A stretch of 64,000 nucleotides of DNA from Jiangella gansuensis DSM 44835. Lineage in GTDB: Bacteria > Actinomycetota > Actinomycetes > Jiangellales > Jiangellaceae. A program made the position numbers and the translations under genes. Shown in pieces: positions 55,028-63,281 of the stretch; positions within the stretch are counted from its first letter, which is position 1, and each line of letters opens with the position of its first letter. The notes under the pieces are model-generated. The model had not been told where the DNA came from, searched no databases, and saw nothing but the letters and a program-made list of their open reading frames with translations. The DNA lies in contig NZ_KI911782.1 in NCBI RefSeq assembly GCF_000515395.1, positions 4,334,697-4,398,696 on the forward strand. Direction: 5' to 3'.

Positions 55028-56724
55028 GACTCGATCTCCAATCGGATCCGCGACGGGCGATCGCCGCCGTGGAAGACGCTGTTGTGTGCCACGCGTGGTT
55101 CGGCCTGGGTGGCGATCGGCTCGAACGTGTTGAGGTTCCGGGCGAACCAGGGGAACTCCGAGCTGGCGAGCACCATCCGGATCCGGTGGCCCGGCCGGAT
55201 CGTGTGGAACATCGGGGTGAGCTCGATCGAGTACCGCTCGACCGCGCCCGGCGTGACGGCCTCCGGCGCCGCCAGGTCGATGCGGTGCGACGCACGCAGA
55301 CAACCCCAGGCGACGCACAGTGCCCGGCCGCGCTCGTCGACGTCGGCGAGCTTCACGTGCCACTCCGTGTCCTCGCCGTCGGTGGATGCCCACAGCTCGG
55401 CCTCGCCCCAGCCGCGGATCGTCACGGGGTCGTCGAACGGCGCGCTGGTCCAGGACACGACGCCGGGCTGCGCCTCGAGCTCGGCGAGGTCCAGGTCCGG
55501 CTCGAGCGGCAGGTTCTCCAGGTCGACGCTCAGGCCGTTGGGCGCCATCGGGTCGTAGTCGTAGCTCTGCGACCCCGCTGCGCCGGGGGCAGCACCGAGC
55601 GAGGCGTCGTCACCCAGGTACAGGCTCAGCTTCCGGGTGCCGCCGGTCCAGGCCGGCCGGATCTGCCACGACTTGGCGCCGGGGTCGTAGATCTGCACCC
55701 GCGGCTCGTCGTCGACGCCGTTGTCCTCGCCGCGCAGGAACCGGTCGAAGAAGCGCAGCTGGATGCCGGCCATGTCGACCGTCCCGCCGGGGTACTCGAT
55801 GCCCTTGTACGTGCTGGTCGGGTAGTACGAGGACACGTGGCTCCACGGCCCGACGAGCAGCCACTGCCGGTCGCGGGCGGGCGAGTGCGCCATCATCTGC
55901 TCGTAGTGGTGGAACGCGGCCTGGATGTCCTCGCGGTCGTGCCAGCCGGTGACGTGCAGGGTCGGGACGTCGAAGGTGTAGGCGCCGTCGAAGCGGCGGC
56001 CGCGCCACAGGTCGTCGAGGGCGTCGTGCTCCATCCACTCCGCCCACCCCGGCCCGGCGGTGTCGAGGGCGTCGCCCATCGCCTGGACCGGCAGCAGGTC
56101 GAACAAGGCGGGCACGTCGATGCTGGAGTCCATGATCCGGCGCCGGACCCCCGCCCACCACCACACGAAGAACAGCTGGAAGCACCCGAACGTGTACGGG
56201 ATCTCCTGCTGCCACCGGCCGGCCGCGGAGAACGGAGTGGCCGCCCGCAGGTGCGGCGGGTTCTGGCTGATGGTGGCCATGGTGGTCCACCCGTCGTAGC
56301 TCAGCCCTTCGGCGCCGACCGCGCCGTCGCACCAGTCCTGCGCCGCGACCCACTCGACGACATCGTGCCCGTCCTGCGCCTCGGTGATGGTGAACGGGTG
56401 CCAAAGGCCCTCGGACTTGCCGCGCCCGCGCACGTCGTACCGGACGTGCACGTAGCCGGCGCCGACCTTCCGGCTGACGTCCTGCGGCATCCCAGCGCCC
56501 TTGTCGTACGGGGTCCCGCGCACGATCGCGGGCGCGGGCAGGACCTCAGCCGCCGGCAGGTGCACGGTGGCCGCGAGCTCGACTCCGTCGCGCATCGGGA
56601 TGCCGGCCTCGAACGATCGCGGCGCCTTCAGGTCGACCTGCCGGTAGGCGTCGAAGACGTCGCGTGGCGGGCGGTCCAGGGTCGACGCTCCGAACGGCGC
56701 ACCTCCGAGGGTCCCGTACCTCAT
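55024..56724 (-). CDS. CocE/NonD-type X-Pro dipeptidyl-peptidase-like hydrolase
   Basis: A 566-aa alpha/beta hydrolase of the family that includes cocaine esterase and X-Pro dipeptidyl peptidase (S15). Ser in AEGLSYDGWTTM, Asp in GWHDRED and His in GPWSHVSS form the triad; the C-terminal jelly-roll domain contains HRIRMVLASSEFPWFARNLN. No signal peptide is seen. Gene order directly after the ABC ATPases, with 4-bp overlaps, points to hydrolysis of the imported compound, either an ester or an X-Pro/Aib-type peptide bond. Confidence 0.85.
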   Translation of the reverse strand: MRYGTLGGAPFGASTLDRPPRDVFDAYRQVDLKAPRSFEAGIPMRDGVELAATVHLPAAEVLPAPAIVRGTPYDKGAGMPQDVSRKVGAGYVHVRYDVRGRGKSEGLWHPFTITEAQDGHDVVEWVAAQDWCDGAVGAEGLSYDGWTTMATISQNPPHLRAATPFSAAGRWQQEIPYTFGCFQLFFVWWWAGVRRRIMDSSIDVPALFDLLPVQAMGDALDTAGPGWAEWMEHDALDDLWRGRRFDGAYTFDVPTLHVTGWHDREDIQAAFHHYEQMMAHSPARDRQWLLVGPWSHVSSYYPTSTYKGIEYPGGTVDMAGIQLRFFDRFLRGEDNGVDDEPRVQIYDPGAKSWQIRPAWTGGTRKLSLYLGDDASLGAAPGAAGSQSYDYDPMAPNGLSVDLENLPLEPDLDLAELEAQPGVVSWTSAPFDDPVTIRGWGEAELWASTDGEDTEWHVKLADVDERGRALCVAWGCLRASHRIDLAAPEAVTPGAVERYSIELTPMFHTIRPGHRIRMVLASSEFPWFARNLNTFEPIATQAEPRVAHNSVFHGGDRPSRIRLEIES

Positions 56725-57551
56725 GTGGTCCTCCGCTTCGGTTGCCGGTGCTCGAGGTCCAGGTCCAGCGGTGGCAGGTCGGTCGCCGCCGCGAGGAGGG
56801 TCTGGGTGAAGTCCACCGCCGGCTCGGTCAGCACCTGGCCGACCGTGCCCTCCTCGACGATCAGCCCGCCGGCCATGACGGCGACGCGGTCGCACAGCTG
56901 CCTGACGACGGCGAGGTCGTGCGAGATGAACAGCATGGTCAGACCCAGCTCGCGCTGCAGCTGTTTCAGCAGGAGCAGCACCGATGCCTGGATCGAGACG
57001 TCCAGCGCGGACACGGGCTCGTCGGCGACCAGCAGCGTCGGGTCGACGGCCAGCGCCCGGGCGATGCCGAGTCGCTGCCGTTGACCGCCGGAGAAGGCGC
57101 GGGGGCGCTGGTCCAGGGCGCTGCGCGGCATGCCCACCAGGTCGAGCAGCTCGGCCGCTCGGGTCACCGCGGCGTCGCGGCTCGTGGCCAGGCGGTGCAC
57201 GCGCAGGATCTCGACCAGCGCGGCGCCGATCGTCATGCGCGGGTTCAGGCTGCTGTAGGGGTCCTGGAAGATCATCTGGATGGCCCGGCGCTGTCCGTGG
57301 TCGCGCGCCGGGTCCAGCGGCGCGCCGGCGAACGTGATGGAGCCGCGGGTCGGCTTCTGCAGTCCGACGACGCACTTGGCCGTCGTCGACTTGCCCGACC
57401 CGGACTCGCCGACGAGCGCGAACGCCTCGCCGGCGTGCACGGAGAAGTCGATGCCCCGGACGGCGTGGATTCGGCCGCGCTCACCGCCCCAGCCGCGCCC
57501 GGAGGCGAACGACACCGCGAGGTCGCGCACGTCGAGCAGGGGCTCGCTCAT
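56721..57551 (-). CDS. Peptide ABC transporter ATPase (DppF type)
   Basis: A 276-aa ATPase with Walker A VGESGSGKSTTAKCVVG, the FQDPYSSLNPRMTIG motif of oligopeptide transporters, signature FSGGQRQRLGIARALA and Walker B LVADEPVSALD. ATG 57551 overlaps the upstream ATPase gene by 4 bp. It lacks the C-terminal Cys motif found in its partner. Energises the permease pair encoded at 58540-60359. Confidence 0.9.
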   Translation of the reverse strand: MSEPLLDVRDLAVSFASGRGWGGERGRIHAVRGIDFSVHAGEAFALVGESGSGKSTTAKCVVGLQKPTRGSITFAGAPLDPARDHGQRRAIQMIFQDPYSSLNPRMTIGAALVEILRVHRLATSRDAAVTRAAELLDLVGMPRSALDQRPRAFSGGQRQRLGIARALAVDPTLLVADEPVSALDVSIQASVLLLLKQLQRELGLTMLFISHDLAVVRQLCDRVAVMAGGLIVEEGTVGQVLTEPAVDFTQTLLAAATDLPPLDLDLEHRQPKRRTT

Positions 57552-58543
57552 GGTGTCCCTCCCACCATCGCTGCCAGCAGGGGATGACGCCTGCAGGCGG
57601 TCGAGCGGCCGGCGCCGATCGGGACCAGTTCGATCCCGGTCCGGCATGCGGGCTCGGCGTACTCGCAGCGGGACGCGAACGCGCAGCCGGGCAGCTCCTC
57701 GCCGCGCTGCGGCGGGTTGCCTGGGATCGCCCGCAGGCCGTCGATGTCGCGGTCGCGCGTGGGCACGGCCTGCAGCAGCGCCAGCGTGTACGGGTGCCGG
57801 GGGCGGCGCAGCAGCTGCTCCGTCGGTCCCTCCTCCACCACCTGGCCCGCGTACATCACCGCGATGCGGTCGCAGATCCGCGCCGCCACGCCCAGGTCGT
57901 GCGTCACGAACACGATCCCGATGCCGAGGTCGCGGACGAGGCCGGTCAGCAGGTCCAGGATCCGCAGCGTGACGGTGGCGTCCAGGGCCGTGGTCGGCTC
58001 GTCGCACAGCAGCAGCGACGGGTTCCCCGCCAGGGCGATCGCGATGACCACCCGCTGGCGCATCCCGCCGGACAACTGGTGTGGGAACTGCCGGTAGCGC
58101 CGCGCGGGCTCGGGGAAGCCGACGCGCTCCAGCAGCTCGATCGCCCGGGCGCGCGCCTGGGACCGGGAGAGGTCGCCGTGGGCCCGCGCCGCCTCGGCGA
58201 TCTGCCGTCCGATCCGCATCGTCGGGTTCAGCGCCGTCATCGGCTCCTGGAAGACCATGCCGACGGTCCGGCCGCGCAGCCTGCGCAGCGCCTTCGGGCC
58301 GGACCTGACCACGTCGACCCGGTCCACCTCGATGTCTCCGCCGGCGACGGCGACGCCGGCGGGCAGCAGCCCGGCGATCGCCCGCAGGGTCAGCGACTTC
58401 CCGGACCCGGACTCGCCGGCGATGCCGACGACCTCTCCGCGGGCGGCGTGCAGCGACGCGCCCCGCACGACGTCGTGCCCCTCGTCGCCGACGCGCAGCC
58501 GCAGCCCGCGCACCGAGAGCAGGTGCTGCTCCGGCCCGCTCAC
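57548..58543 (-). CDS. Peptide ABC transporter ATPase (DppD type)
   Basis: A 331-aa ATPase with Walker A AGESGSGKSLTLRAIAG, FQEPMTALNPTMRIG, signature LSGGMRQRVVIAIALA, Walker B LLCDEPTTALD and the C-terminal four-Cys-type motif (GCAFASRCEYAEPAC) typical of DppD/OppD. GTG 58543 overlaps the permease stop (GTGA). In this operon the two ATPases are separate, whereas the first transporter has them fused. Confidence 0.9.
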   Translation of the reverse strand: MSGPEQHLLSVRGLRLRVGDEGHDVVRGASLHAARGEVVGIAGESGSGKSLTLRAIAGLLPAGVAVAGGDIEVDRVDVVRSGPKALRRLRGRTVGMVFQEPMTALNPTMRIGRQIAEAARAHGDLSRSQARARAIELLERVGFPEPARRYRQFPHQLSGGMRQRVVIAIALAGNPSLLLCDEPTTALDATVTLRILDLLTGLVRDLGIGIVFVTHDLGVAARICDRIAVMYAGQVVEEGPTEQLLRRPRHPYTLALLQAVPTRDRDIDGLRAIPGNPPQRGEELPGCAFASRCEYAEPACRTGIELVPIGAGRSTACRRHPLLAAMVGGTP

Positions 58544-59421
58544 TGGGCGTTCCACTTCTGCGAGAGACCGTCGGCGATCAGCGACAGTCCGAGGCCCGCC
58601 GCGCAGATGGCGAGGCCCGGGAAGACCGCCAGCCACCAGTGTGTCGTGAAGTACGGTTGGGCGTCGGCGATCATCGTGCCCCAGTCGGGCGCCGGCGGCG
58701 GCACGCCCAGGCCGAGGAAGCCGAGCGCGGTGATGAACAGGATGATGGCGACGGCGTCGGACATCGCGAACGTGACCGGCTGCGCGATGATGTTGCGCAG
58801 GATGTGCCGGCCCAGGATGCGCCACGTCGGCAGCCCGCTCACCGTCGCCGCGAGCACGTAGTCCATCGAGCGCTCCCGCCGCACCAGGTCCCTGGCCAGC
58901 CGGGCGTAGGAGACCCAGCTCACCAGAGTTACCGCCACGATGATCGTGGGGATGCCGGGGCCGAGGATGAACACCAGGGCGATCAGGAGGACCATCACGG
59001 GGAAGGCGAACACGACGTTGACCACCCCCGTCACCACGCGGTCGACGATCCCGCCCCGGTACCCGGCGATCGTGCCTACGGCGACGCCGATCACCAACGG
59101 CAGCAGCACGGCGCCCACCGCGACGAACAGGTCGGTCCGAGCGGCGTACAGCATGCGGGTCAGCACGTCACGGCCGAGCGCGTCGGTCCCGAGCAGATGG
59201 CCGTCCGTGCCGGGCGGGGCCAGCGCGTTGGGGATGTCCTGGCGGATCGGGTCGGACGGCGACAGCACACCCGCGAGGAGCGCCGCCAGCATCATGACGC
59301 CGACGATGGCGACGCCGATCGCCAGCGACGCGTCGGCGCCGCGCGGGGAGCGGCGGCGACGGGACCGGCGCTCGTACCACGACGCCACGCCGGTACGGGA
59401 CAGGCTGCTGCTGATGGTCAC
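58540..59421 (-). CDS. Peptide ABC transporter permease (DppC type)
   Basis: A 293-aa membrane protein with a basic N-terminus, first helix SLAIGVAIVGVMMLAALLAG, periplasmic LLGTDALGRDVLTRMLYAAR, and EAA docking loop YVLAATVSGLPTWRILGRHI. GTG 59421 overlaps the upstream permease by 4 bp. It pairs with the DppB-type protein to form the channel. Confidence 0.9.
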   Translation of the reverse strand: MTISSSLSRTGVASWYERRSRRRRSPRGADASLAIGVAIVGVMMLAALLAGVLSPSDPIRQDIPNALAPPGTDGHLLGTDALGRDVLTRMLYAARTDLFVAVGAVLLPLVIGVAVGTIAGYRGGIVDRVVTGVVNVVFAFPVMVLLIALVFILGPGIPTIIVAVTLVSWVSYARLARDLVRRERSMDYVLAATVSGLPTWRILGRHILRNIIAQPVTFAMSDAVAIILFITALGFLGLGVPPPAPDWGTMIADAQPYFTTHWWLAVFPGLAICAAGLGLSLIADGLSQKWNAQ

Positions 59422-60359
59422 TGGACCTCCACGCGGGGGTCGATCAGCGCCTGGGCCAGGTCGCCGAGCATGTTGACGGTGACGACCAGCACGGCCAGCA
59501 CCAGCGTGACCGCCTGGACGAGCGGGAAGTCGCGGGCGTCGATGCCGGTCAGCATGAGGTCGCCGAGCCCGCCCAGGCCGAAGACCCGCTCGATCACGAG
59601 CGTGCCGCCGATGAGGAAGCTCACGTTCACCGTGAGCACGGTGACCGACGGCGCCAGCGCGTTGCGCAGCAGGTGCCGCATCCGGATCTGGTGCGGTGTG
59701 AGCCCCTTGGCCCTCGCGGTGGTGACGAAGTCGGACTCGGTGACCCGCAGCACCTCGGTGCGCAGGCTCCGCACCACGAGCGGGGTCATCCCGGCGGCGA
59801 TGGTCAGGCTCGGCAGGAACAACGACTCGAGGTGACCGAGGAAGCCCGGCTGGACGCCCGCGGCGGGCAGCAGCAGCCAGTTCACCGACACCACCTCGAT
59901 CAGGACCAGCCCCAGCCAGAACCCCGGCACGCCCAGGCCGACGACCGAGATGACCCGGACCACCCGGTCGCGCAGCGCCGCGGGGCGCGACGCCGCCCAC
60001 AGTGCCAGCGGCACGGCGAACAGGCAGGCCAGCACGGCCGCGTAGGCGATCAGCCACAGGGTGACCGGCAGCCGGGCGGCGATCAGGTCGCCGGCCGACT
60101 GGCCGAAGCGCAACGACGTGCCGAGGTCACCGCCGAGGAGCCGCTCCATGAACAGCAGGTACTGCTCGTGCAGCGGCTGGTCCAGCCCCCACTGGCTGCG
60201 CAGCGCGCCGACCGCGTCCGGGGTCGCCCGCGGTCCCAGAGCGGTCTGGGCGGGGTCGCCCGGCACCAGGTGGATCAGGACGAAGACCACGAGCGTCACG
60301 CCGAGCAGGACCGGCACGGCCTGCAGCAGGCGGCTGACGAAGAACCTCGCGAAGGCCAT
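59418..60359 (-). CDS. Peptide ABC transporter permease (DppB type)
   Basis: A 313-aa permease of the DppB/OppB family: FFVSRLLQAVPVLLGVTLVV first helix, LVPGDPAQTALGPRATPDAV, GDLGTSLRFGQSAGDLIAAR and the EAA loop SDFVTTARAKGLTPHQIRMR. The start lies 3 bp after the binding-protein stop, consistent with a single operon. Confidence 0.9.
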   Translation of the reverse strand: MAFARFFVSRLLQAVPVLLGVTLVVFVLIHLVPGDPAQTALGPRATPDAVGALRSQWGLDQPLHEQYLLFMERLLGGDLGTSLRFGQSAGDLIAARLPVTLWLIAYAAVLACLFAVPLALWAASRPAALRDRVVRVISVVGLGVPGFWLGLVLIEVVSVNWLLLPAAGVQPGFLGHLESLFLPSLTIAAGMTPLVVRSLRTEVLRVTESDFVTTARAKGLTPHQIRMRHLLRNALAPSVTVLTVNVSFLIGGTLVIERVFGLGGLGDLMLTGIDARDFPLVQAVTLVLAVLVVTVNMLGDLAQALIDPRVEVQ

Positions 60360-60362
60360 CGC

Positions 60363-61919
60363 TCACTCCCGGAATCCGGTGTTCGCCAGCCACGGGACGC
60401 CGGTCATGGGGACCTCGTAGCCGACGACGTCGGCACGCCAGGCCCAGATCCACGGCTGGTAGCCGAGGACGACCAGGCTACGGTCGGCGTACACGATCTG
60501 CTGGATCCGCGCGTAGAGCTCGCTGCGCTCCTGCTGGTCCACGGCCTGCTTCGCCTCCTCGAGGAGGGTGGCCACCTCGGCCGTCTCGCCGCCTGTCCAG
60601 AGGGCGTTCAGGTCGATGTAGAAGCCGATGACCTCGAGGGGATCGATGATGTCGCTGGTCATCGTGAAGAGGGTGGCGTCGTAGCGGCCCGCGCCGACCT
60701 CGGAGAGGACGGTCGCGCCGTCGAGCTGCTCGATGGTCACGTCGAAGCCGACGTCCTCGAGGTTCTCCTGGATGATCTGCGCGGTCAGGTTCGCGTACGT
60801 CCCGCCCGCGGCGACCGAGAGGGTGAACCGCCGGCTCGCGCCGTCGGCGACGGCCGCGTCGAGCAGCTCCGCCGCCCGTCCGGGGTCCCGGGTGACCGGC
60901 TCGAGCGTCTCGTCGTGGAAGTTCAGGGCGGGCGCGAGGAAGGAGCCGCCGAGCTCGCCCACCCCGCCGCCCGCCGCTTCCAGGATGTTGGCCCGGTGGA
61001 TCGCGAGGTCGACGGCCTCGCGGATCCGTGGGTCGGTGAAGGCGTCGGACTGCTGGTTGAGCAGCAGGTAGTTCGGGAAGGCCATGGCGAACTCGCCGAC
61101 GACGGTGGCCGGCGCCTCGTCCAGCGCCTCCAGCTGCGGCCGGGGTGGTGTCGCGATGATGTCGAGGTCGCCGCCGCGCAGCTGCTGGGTCCGGTTGTTG
61201 TCGCTGGGCACCGCCTCGAAGACGACGCTGTCGAGGTAGGGACGCCCCGGGACCCAGTAGGACTCGTTGCGCACCAGCGTGATCCGCTGCCCGCTCGTCC
61301 ACGACTCCAGCCGGAACGGCCCGGTCCCGATGGGGTGCTGTCCGAACTCCTCCGGGGTCATGCCGGCGAGGTTCGCGGGCACGACCGGGGCGAATGGCAG
61401 CGAGAGGCTGGCCTCCAGGGCGGGGGAGGGCACCGACGTCGTGACCACGACGGTCGACGGGGAGGTGGCCCGGACCGTGTCGATCTCGGCGAACATCGAC
61501 ACCCATGCCTCGGACTGGCGCACCGTCTCGATGCTGTACACGACGTCGTCGGCGGTCATCGGGGTGCCGTCGGAGAACGTGACGCCCTCGCGGAGCCGGA
61601 ACGTCCAGGTGGTGAAGTCCGCGTTCGCCTCGCTGCTCTCGACCAGCCAGGGCACGACCTTGCCATCCTCGTCGGTCCGGAACAGAGTCTCGAGGATCTG
61701 GGCGAAGACGTGTGCCGAGTTGTTGTCGATCGCCGTGTAGGGGTTCAGCCCGAGCGCCTCCCGCTCGTCGGCGATGTGCAGCGTGCCGCCCGTCGCGGGG
61801 GTCGCCGTCGGGTCGGCCGAGACCGGCTCGGGGGCCTCGCCGGCCGAGCACGATGCGAGGGCCAGCGCGGCCGCGGCCAGGACTGTGCGTCTCTTCCGTG
61901 CGACGTGGATCACCCTCAT
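60363..61919 (-). CDS. Family 5 substrate-binding lipoprotein of the second transporter
   Basis: A 518-aa extracellular binding protein with a short basic signal peptide and lipobox ALASC. Core motifs FRLREGVTFSDGTPMTADDV, HPIGTGPFRLESW, SYWVPGRPYLDSVVF and DPRIREAVDLAIHRANILEA are typical of family 5. It is unlike the three proteins at 30.4-35.6 kb, so the second system was probably acquired or evolved separately. First gene of an eight-gene operon ending with the FadR-type regulator; candidate operators lie just upstream. Confidence 0.9.
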   Translation of the reverse strand: MRVIHVARKRRTVLAAAALALASCSAGEAPEPVSADPTATPATGGTLHIADEREALGLNPYTAIDNNSAHVFAQILETLFRTDEDGKVVPWLVESSEANADFTTWTFRLREGVTFSDGTPMTADDVVYSIETVRQSEAWVSMFAEIDTVRATSPSTVVVTTSVPSPALEASLSLPFAPVVPANLAGMTPEEFGQHPIGTGPFRLESWTSGQRITLVRNESYWVPGRPYLDSVVFEAVPSDNNRTQQLRGGDLDIIATPPRPQLEALDEAPATVVGEFAMAFPNYLLLNQQSDAFTDPRIREAVDLAIHRANILEAAGGGVGELGGSFLAPALNFHDETLEPVTRDPGRAAELLDAAVADGASRRFTLSVAAGGTYANLTAQIIQENLEDVGFDVTIEQLDGATVLSEVGAGRYDATLFTMTSDIIDPLEVIGFYIDLNALWTGGETAEVATLLEEAKQAVDQQERSELYARIQQIVYADRSLVVLGYQPWIWAWRADVVGYEVPMTGVPWLANTGFRE

Positions 61920-61921
61920 TC

Positions 61922-61978
61922 CCAGAGACAGTCAGTCTCTCCAGAGACAGCCAGTTGCGGCCGTTCTAGTGCCTAGAA
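61922..61978 (-). promoter_or_regulatory. Repeat cluster upstream of the second transporter operon
   Basis: Two 15-bp direct repeats, CCAGAGACAGTCAGT (61922-61936) and CCAGAGACAGCCAGT (61941-61955), differ by one base and overlap an inverted repeat AGAGAC-N5-GTCTCT (61924-61940). A second perfect palindrome, TTCTAG-TGC-CTAGAA, lies at 61964-61978. These are good candidate sites for the FadR-type regulator at the end of this operon. Confidence 0.5.
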
Positions 61979-62093
61979 GACAGAGTCGATCTGGGCATAA
62001 TTCACTATCCAGAAGCCTCCGTCAACGATGAACGCGCTGTCAGCAAGTGAACCAGGCGCGGCCTAGCGTGGTCGCTATAGTTGGGGTAATCTG

Positions 62094-62111
62094 CGCCTAC
62101 TTCGCTAGGTG
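62094..62111 (+). promoter_or_regulatory. Operator-like site upstream of the beta-lactamase-family gene
   Basis: CGCCTA-CTTCGC-TAGGTG keeps the CCTA-N6-TAGG core and spacing of the shared motif, with one mismatch between the two arms. It ends 13 bp before the TTG start and immediately precedes the GAAAGGA ribosome-binding site, so binding would block transcription or initiation. Confidence 0.55.
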
Positions 62112-62124
62112 AAAGGATGCGCCG

Positions 62125-63255
62125 TTGAGCGCCGTCGACCTCCCCGGCCTGGTGGCCGGCATCGAGAAGGACGCCGAGGAGTACCTCGCCACGCGCGCCG
62201 AAGCCACGCTGATGATCGGCCTGTCCGTGCAGGGTGAGCGCCACGTTCGCAGCCTCCGGTCGCCGGGCGCCGAGCAGGCCCGGCTGCCTGACACGGACAC
62301 GATCTACGAGATCGGATCGGTGTCCAAGGTCTTCTCGACCACGGTCCTGGCCGTGCTGGAGGCCCAAGGGCTGATCGGTCTGGACGACCCGATCGGCGCG
62401 CATCTCCCGAAGAAGCTCCGGCTCCCGCCGCACATCTCGTCGATCACCGTCGAGCAGCTCGCCACACACAGCTCCGGGCTGGGCTCCGTCGGCGCGATCC
62501 ACCAGGCCCTCATCGACGAGGAGCTGCGAGGCACCGAGACGCCGTTCGCGACGTACACCCACTACCTGCGCTACAAGAAGGAACACCTCTACGCCGACCT
62601 CGAGAACGCCGAATTGATCTACCCCACCGGGCAGGGCTGGACCTACTCAGTCATCGGCATGGGGACGCTCGGACACATTCTGGAGCTCGTGGCCGGCCGG
62701 CCGTACGAGCAACTGCTGAAGGAGACGGTCTGCGCGCCGTTGGGGCTCACCGACACCGGCTACACGCTCTCACCGGAGCAGCAGGGCCGGGTGATGCACG
62801 CCTACGACGCCATGGGGCAGCCGTGCCCGAACTGGTACCACGACGTCATGCTCCCGCAGGGCGGGCTGCGCTCGACGATGACCGACCTGCTCACGTTCGT
62901 GGAGGCCAACCTCGCTGCCGGCGCCGGCAGCGGCGCCGGCGATGGCATGCCGATCCTGTCCCGGGCCATGCGCCGCGCCCGCAAGCAGTACTTCGCCGTA
63001 CCCGGCGGGTTCACCATGCCCGACGGGAGCGACCTGCCCGACTTCGTCCAGGGGCTGGGCTGGCGTGGGCTGGAGCACCCGGAGGGGCTGGCCTGGTGGC
63101 ACGGCGGGACCACGCTGTTCTACCTCGCGTCCGCCGGCGTCGACGACCGCGCCGGCGTGGGCATCGCCACGGTGTATTCAGGCCGCCGCGCGCTCGTCGA
63201 GCGCGACGAGCTGCATGCCCTCGAACGGGAGTGGTTCCTCCGGGCCTGTCAGTAA
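62125..63255 (+). CDS. Beta-lactamase-family (class C/DD-peptidase-like) serine hydrolase
   Basis: A 376-aa penicillin-binding-protein-like hydrolase; relatives include D-aminopeptidases, esterases and DD-peptidases. The SxxK motif is in YEIGSVSKVFST, the Tyr motif is YSV rather than the usual YSN (in GWTYSVIGMG), and the third motif is WWHGGTT. No signal peptide is seen, so a cytoplasmic esterase or aminopeptidase is more likely than cell-wall work. The TTG start at 62125 has GAAAGGA at good spacing; a nearby ATG (62117) is out of frame. It precedes a DPP4-like peptidase by 26 bp. Confidence 0.82.
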   Translation: MSAVDLPGLVAGIEKDAEEYLATRAEATLMIGLSVQGERHVRSLRSPGAEQARLPDTDTIYEIGSVSKVFSTTVLAVLEAQGLIGLDDPIGAHLPKKLRLPPHISSITVEQLATHSSGLGSVGAIHQALIDEELRGTETPFATYTHYLRYKKEHLYADLENAELIYPTGQGWTYSVIGMGTLGHILELVAGRPYEQLLKETVCAPLGLTDTGYTLSPEQQGRVMHAYDAMGQPCPNWYHDVMLPQGGLRSTMTDLLTFVEANLAAGAGSGAGDGMPILSRAMRRARKQYFAVPGGFTMPDGSDLPDFVQGLGWRGLEHPEGLAWWHGGTTLFYLASAGVDDRAGVGIATVYSGRRALVERDELHALEREWFLRACQ

Positions 63256-63281
63256 CCGACCCACCTCCCCGAGGAGTTGCT

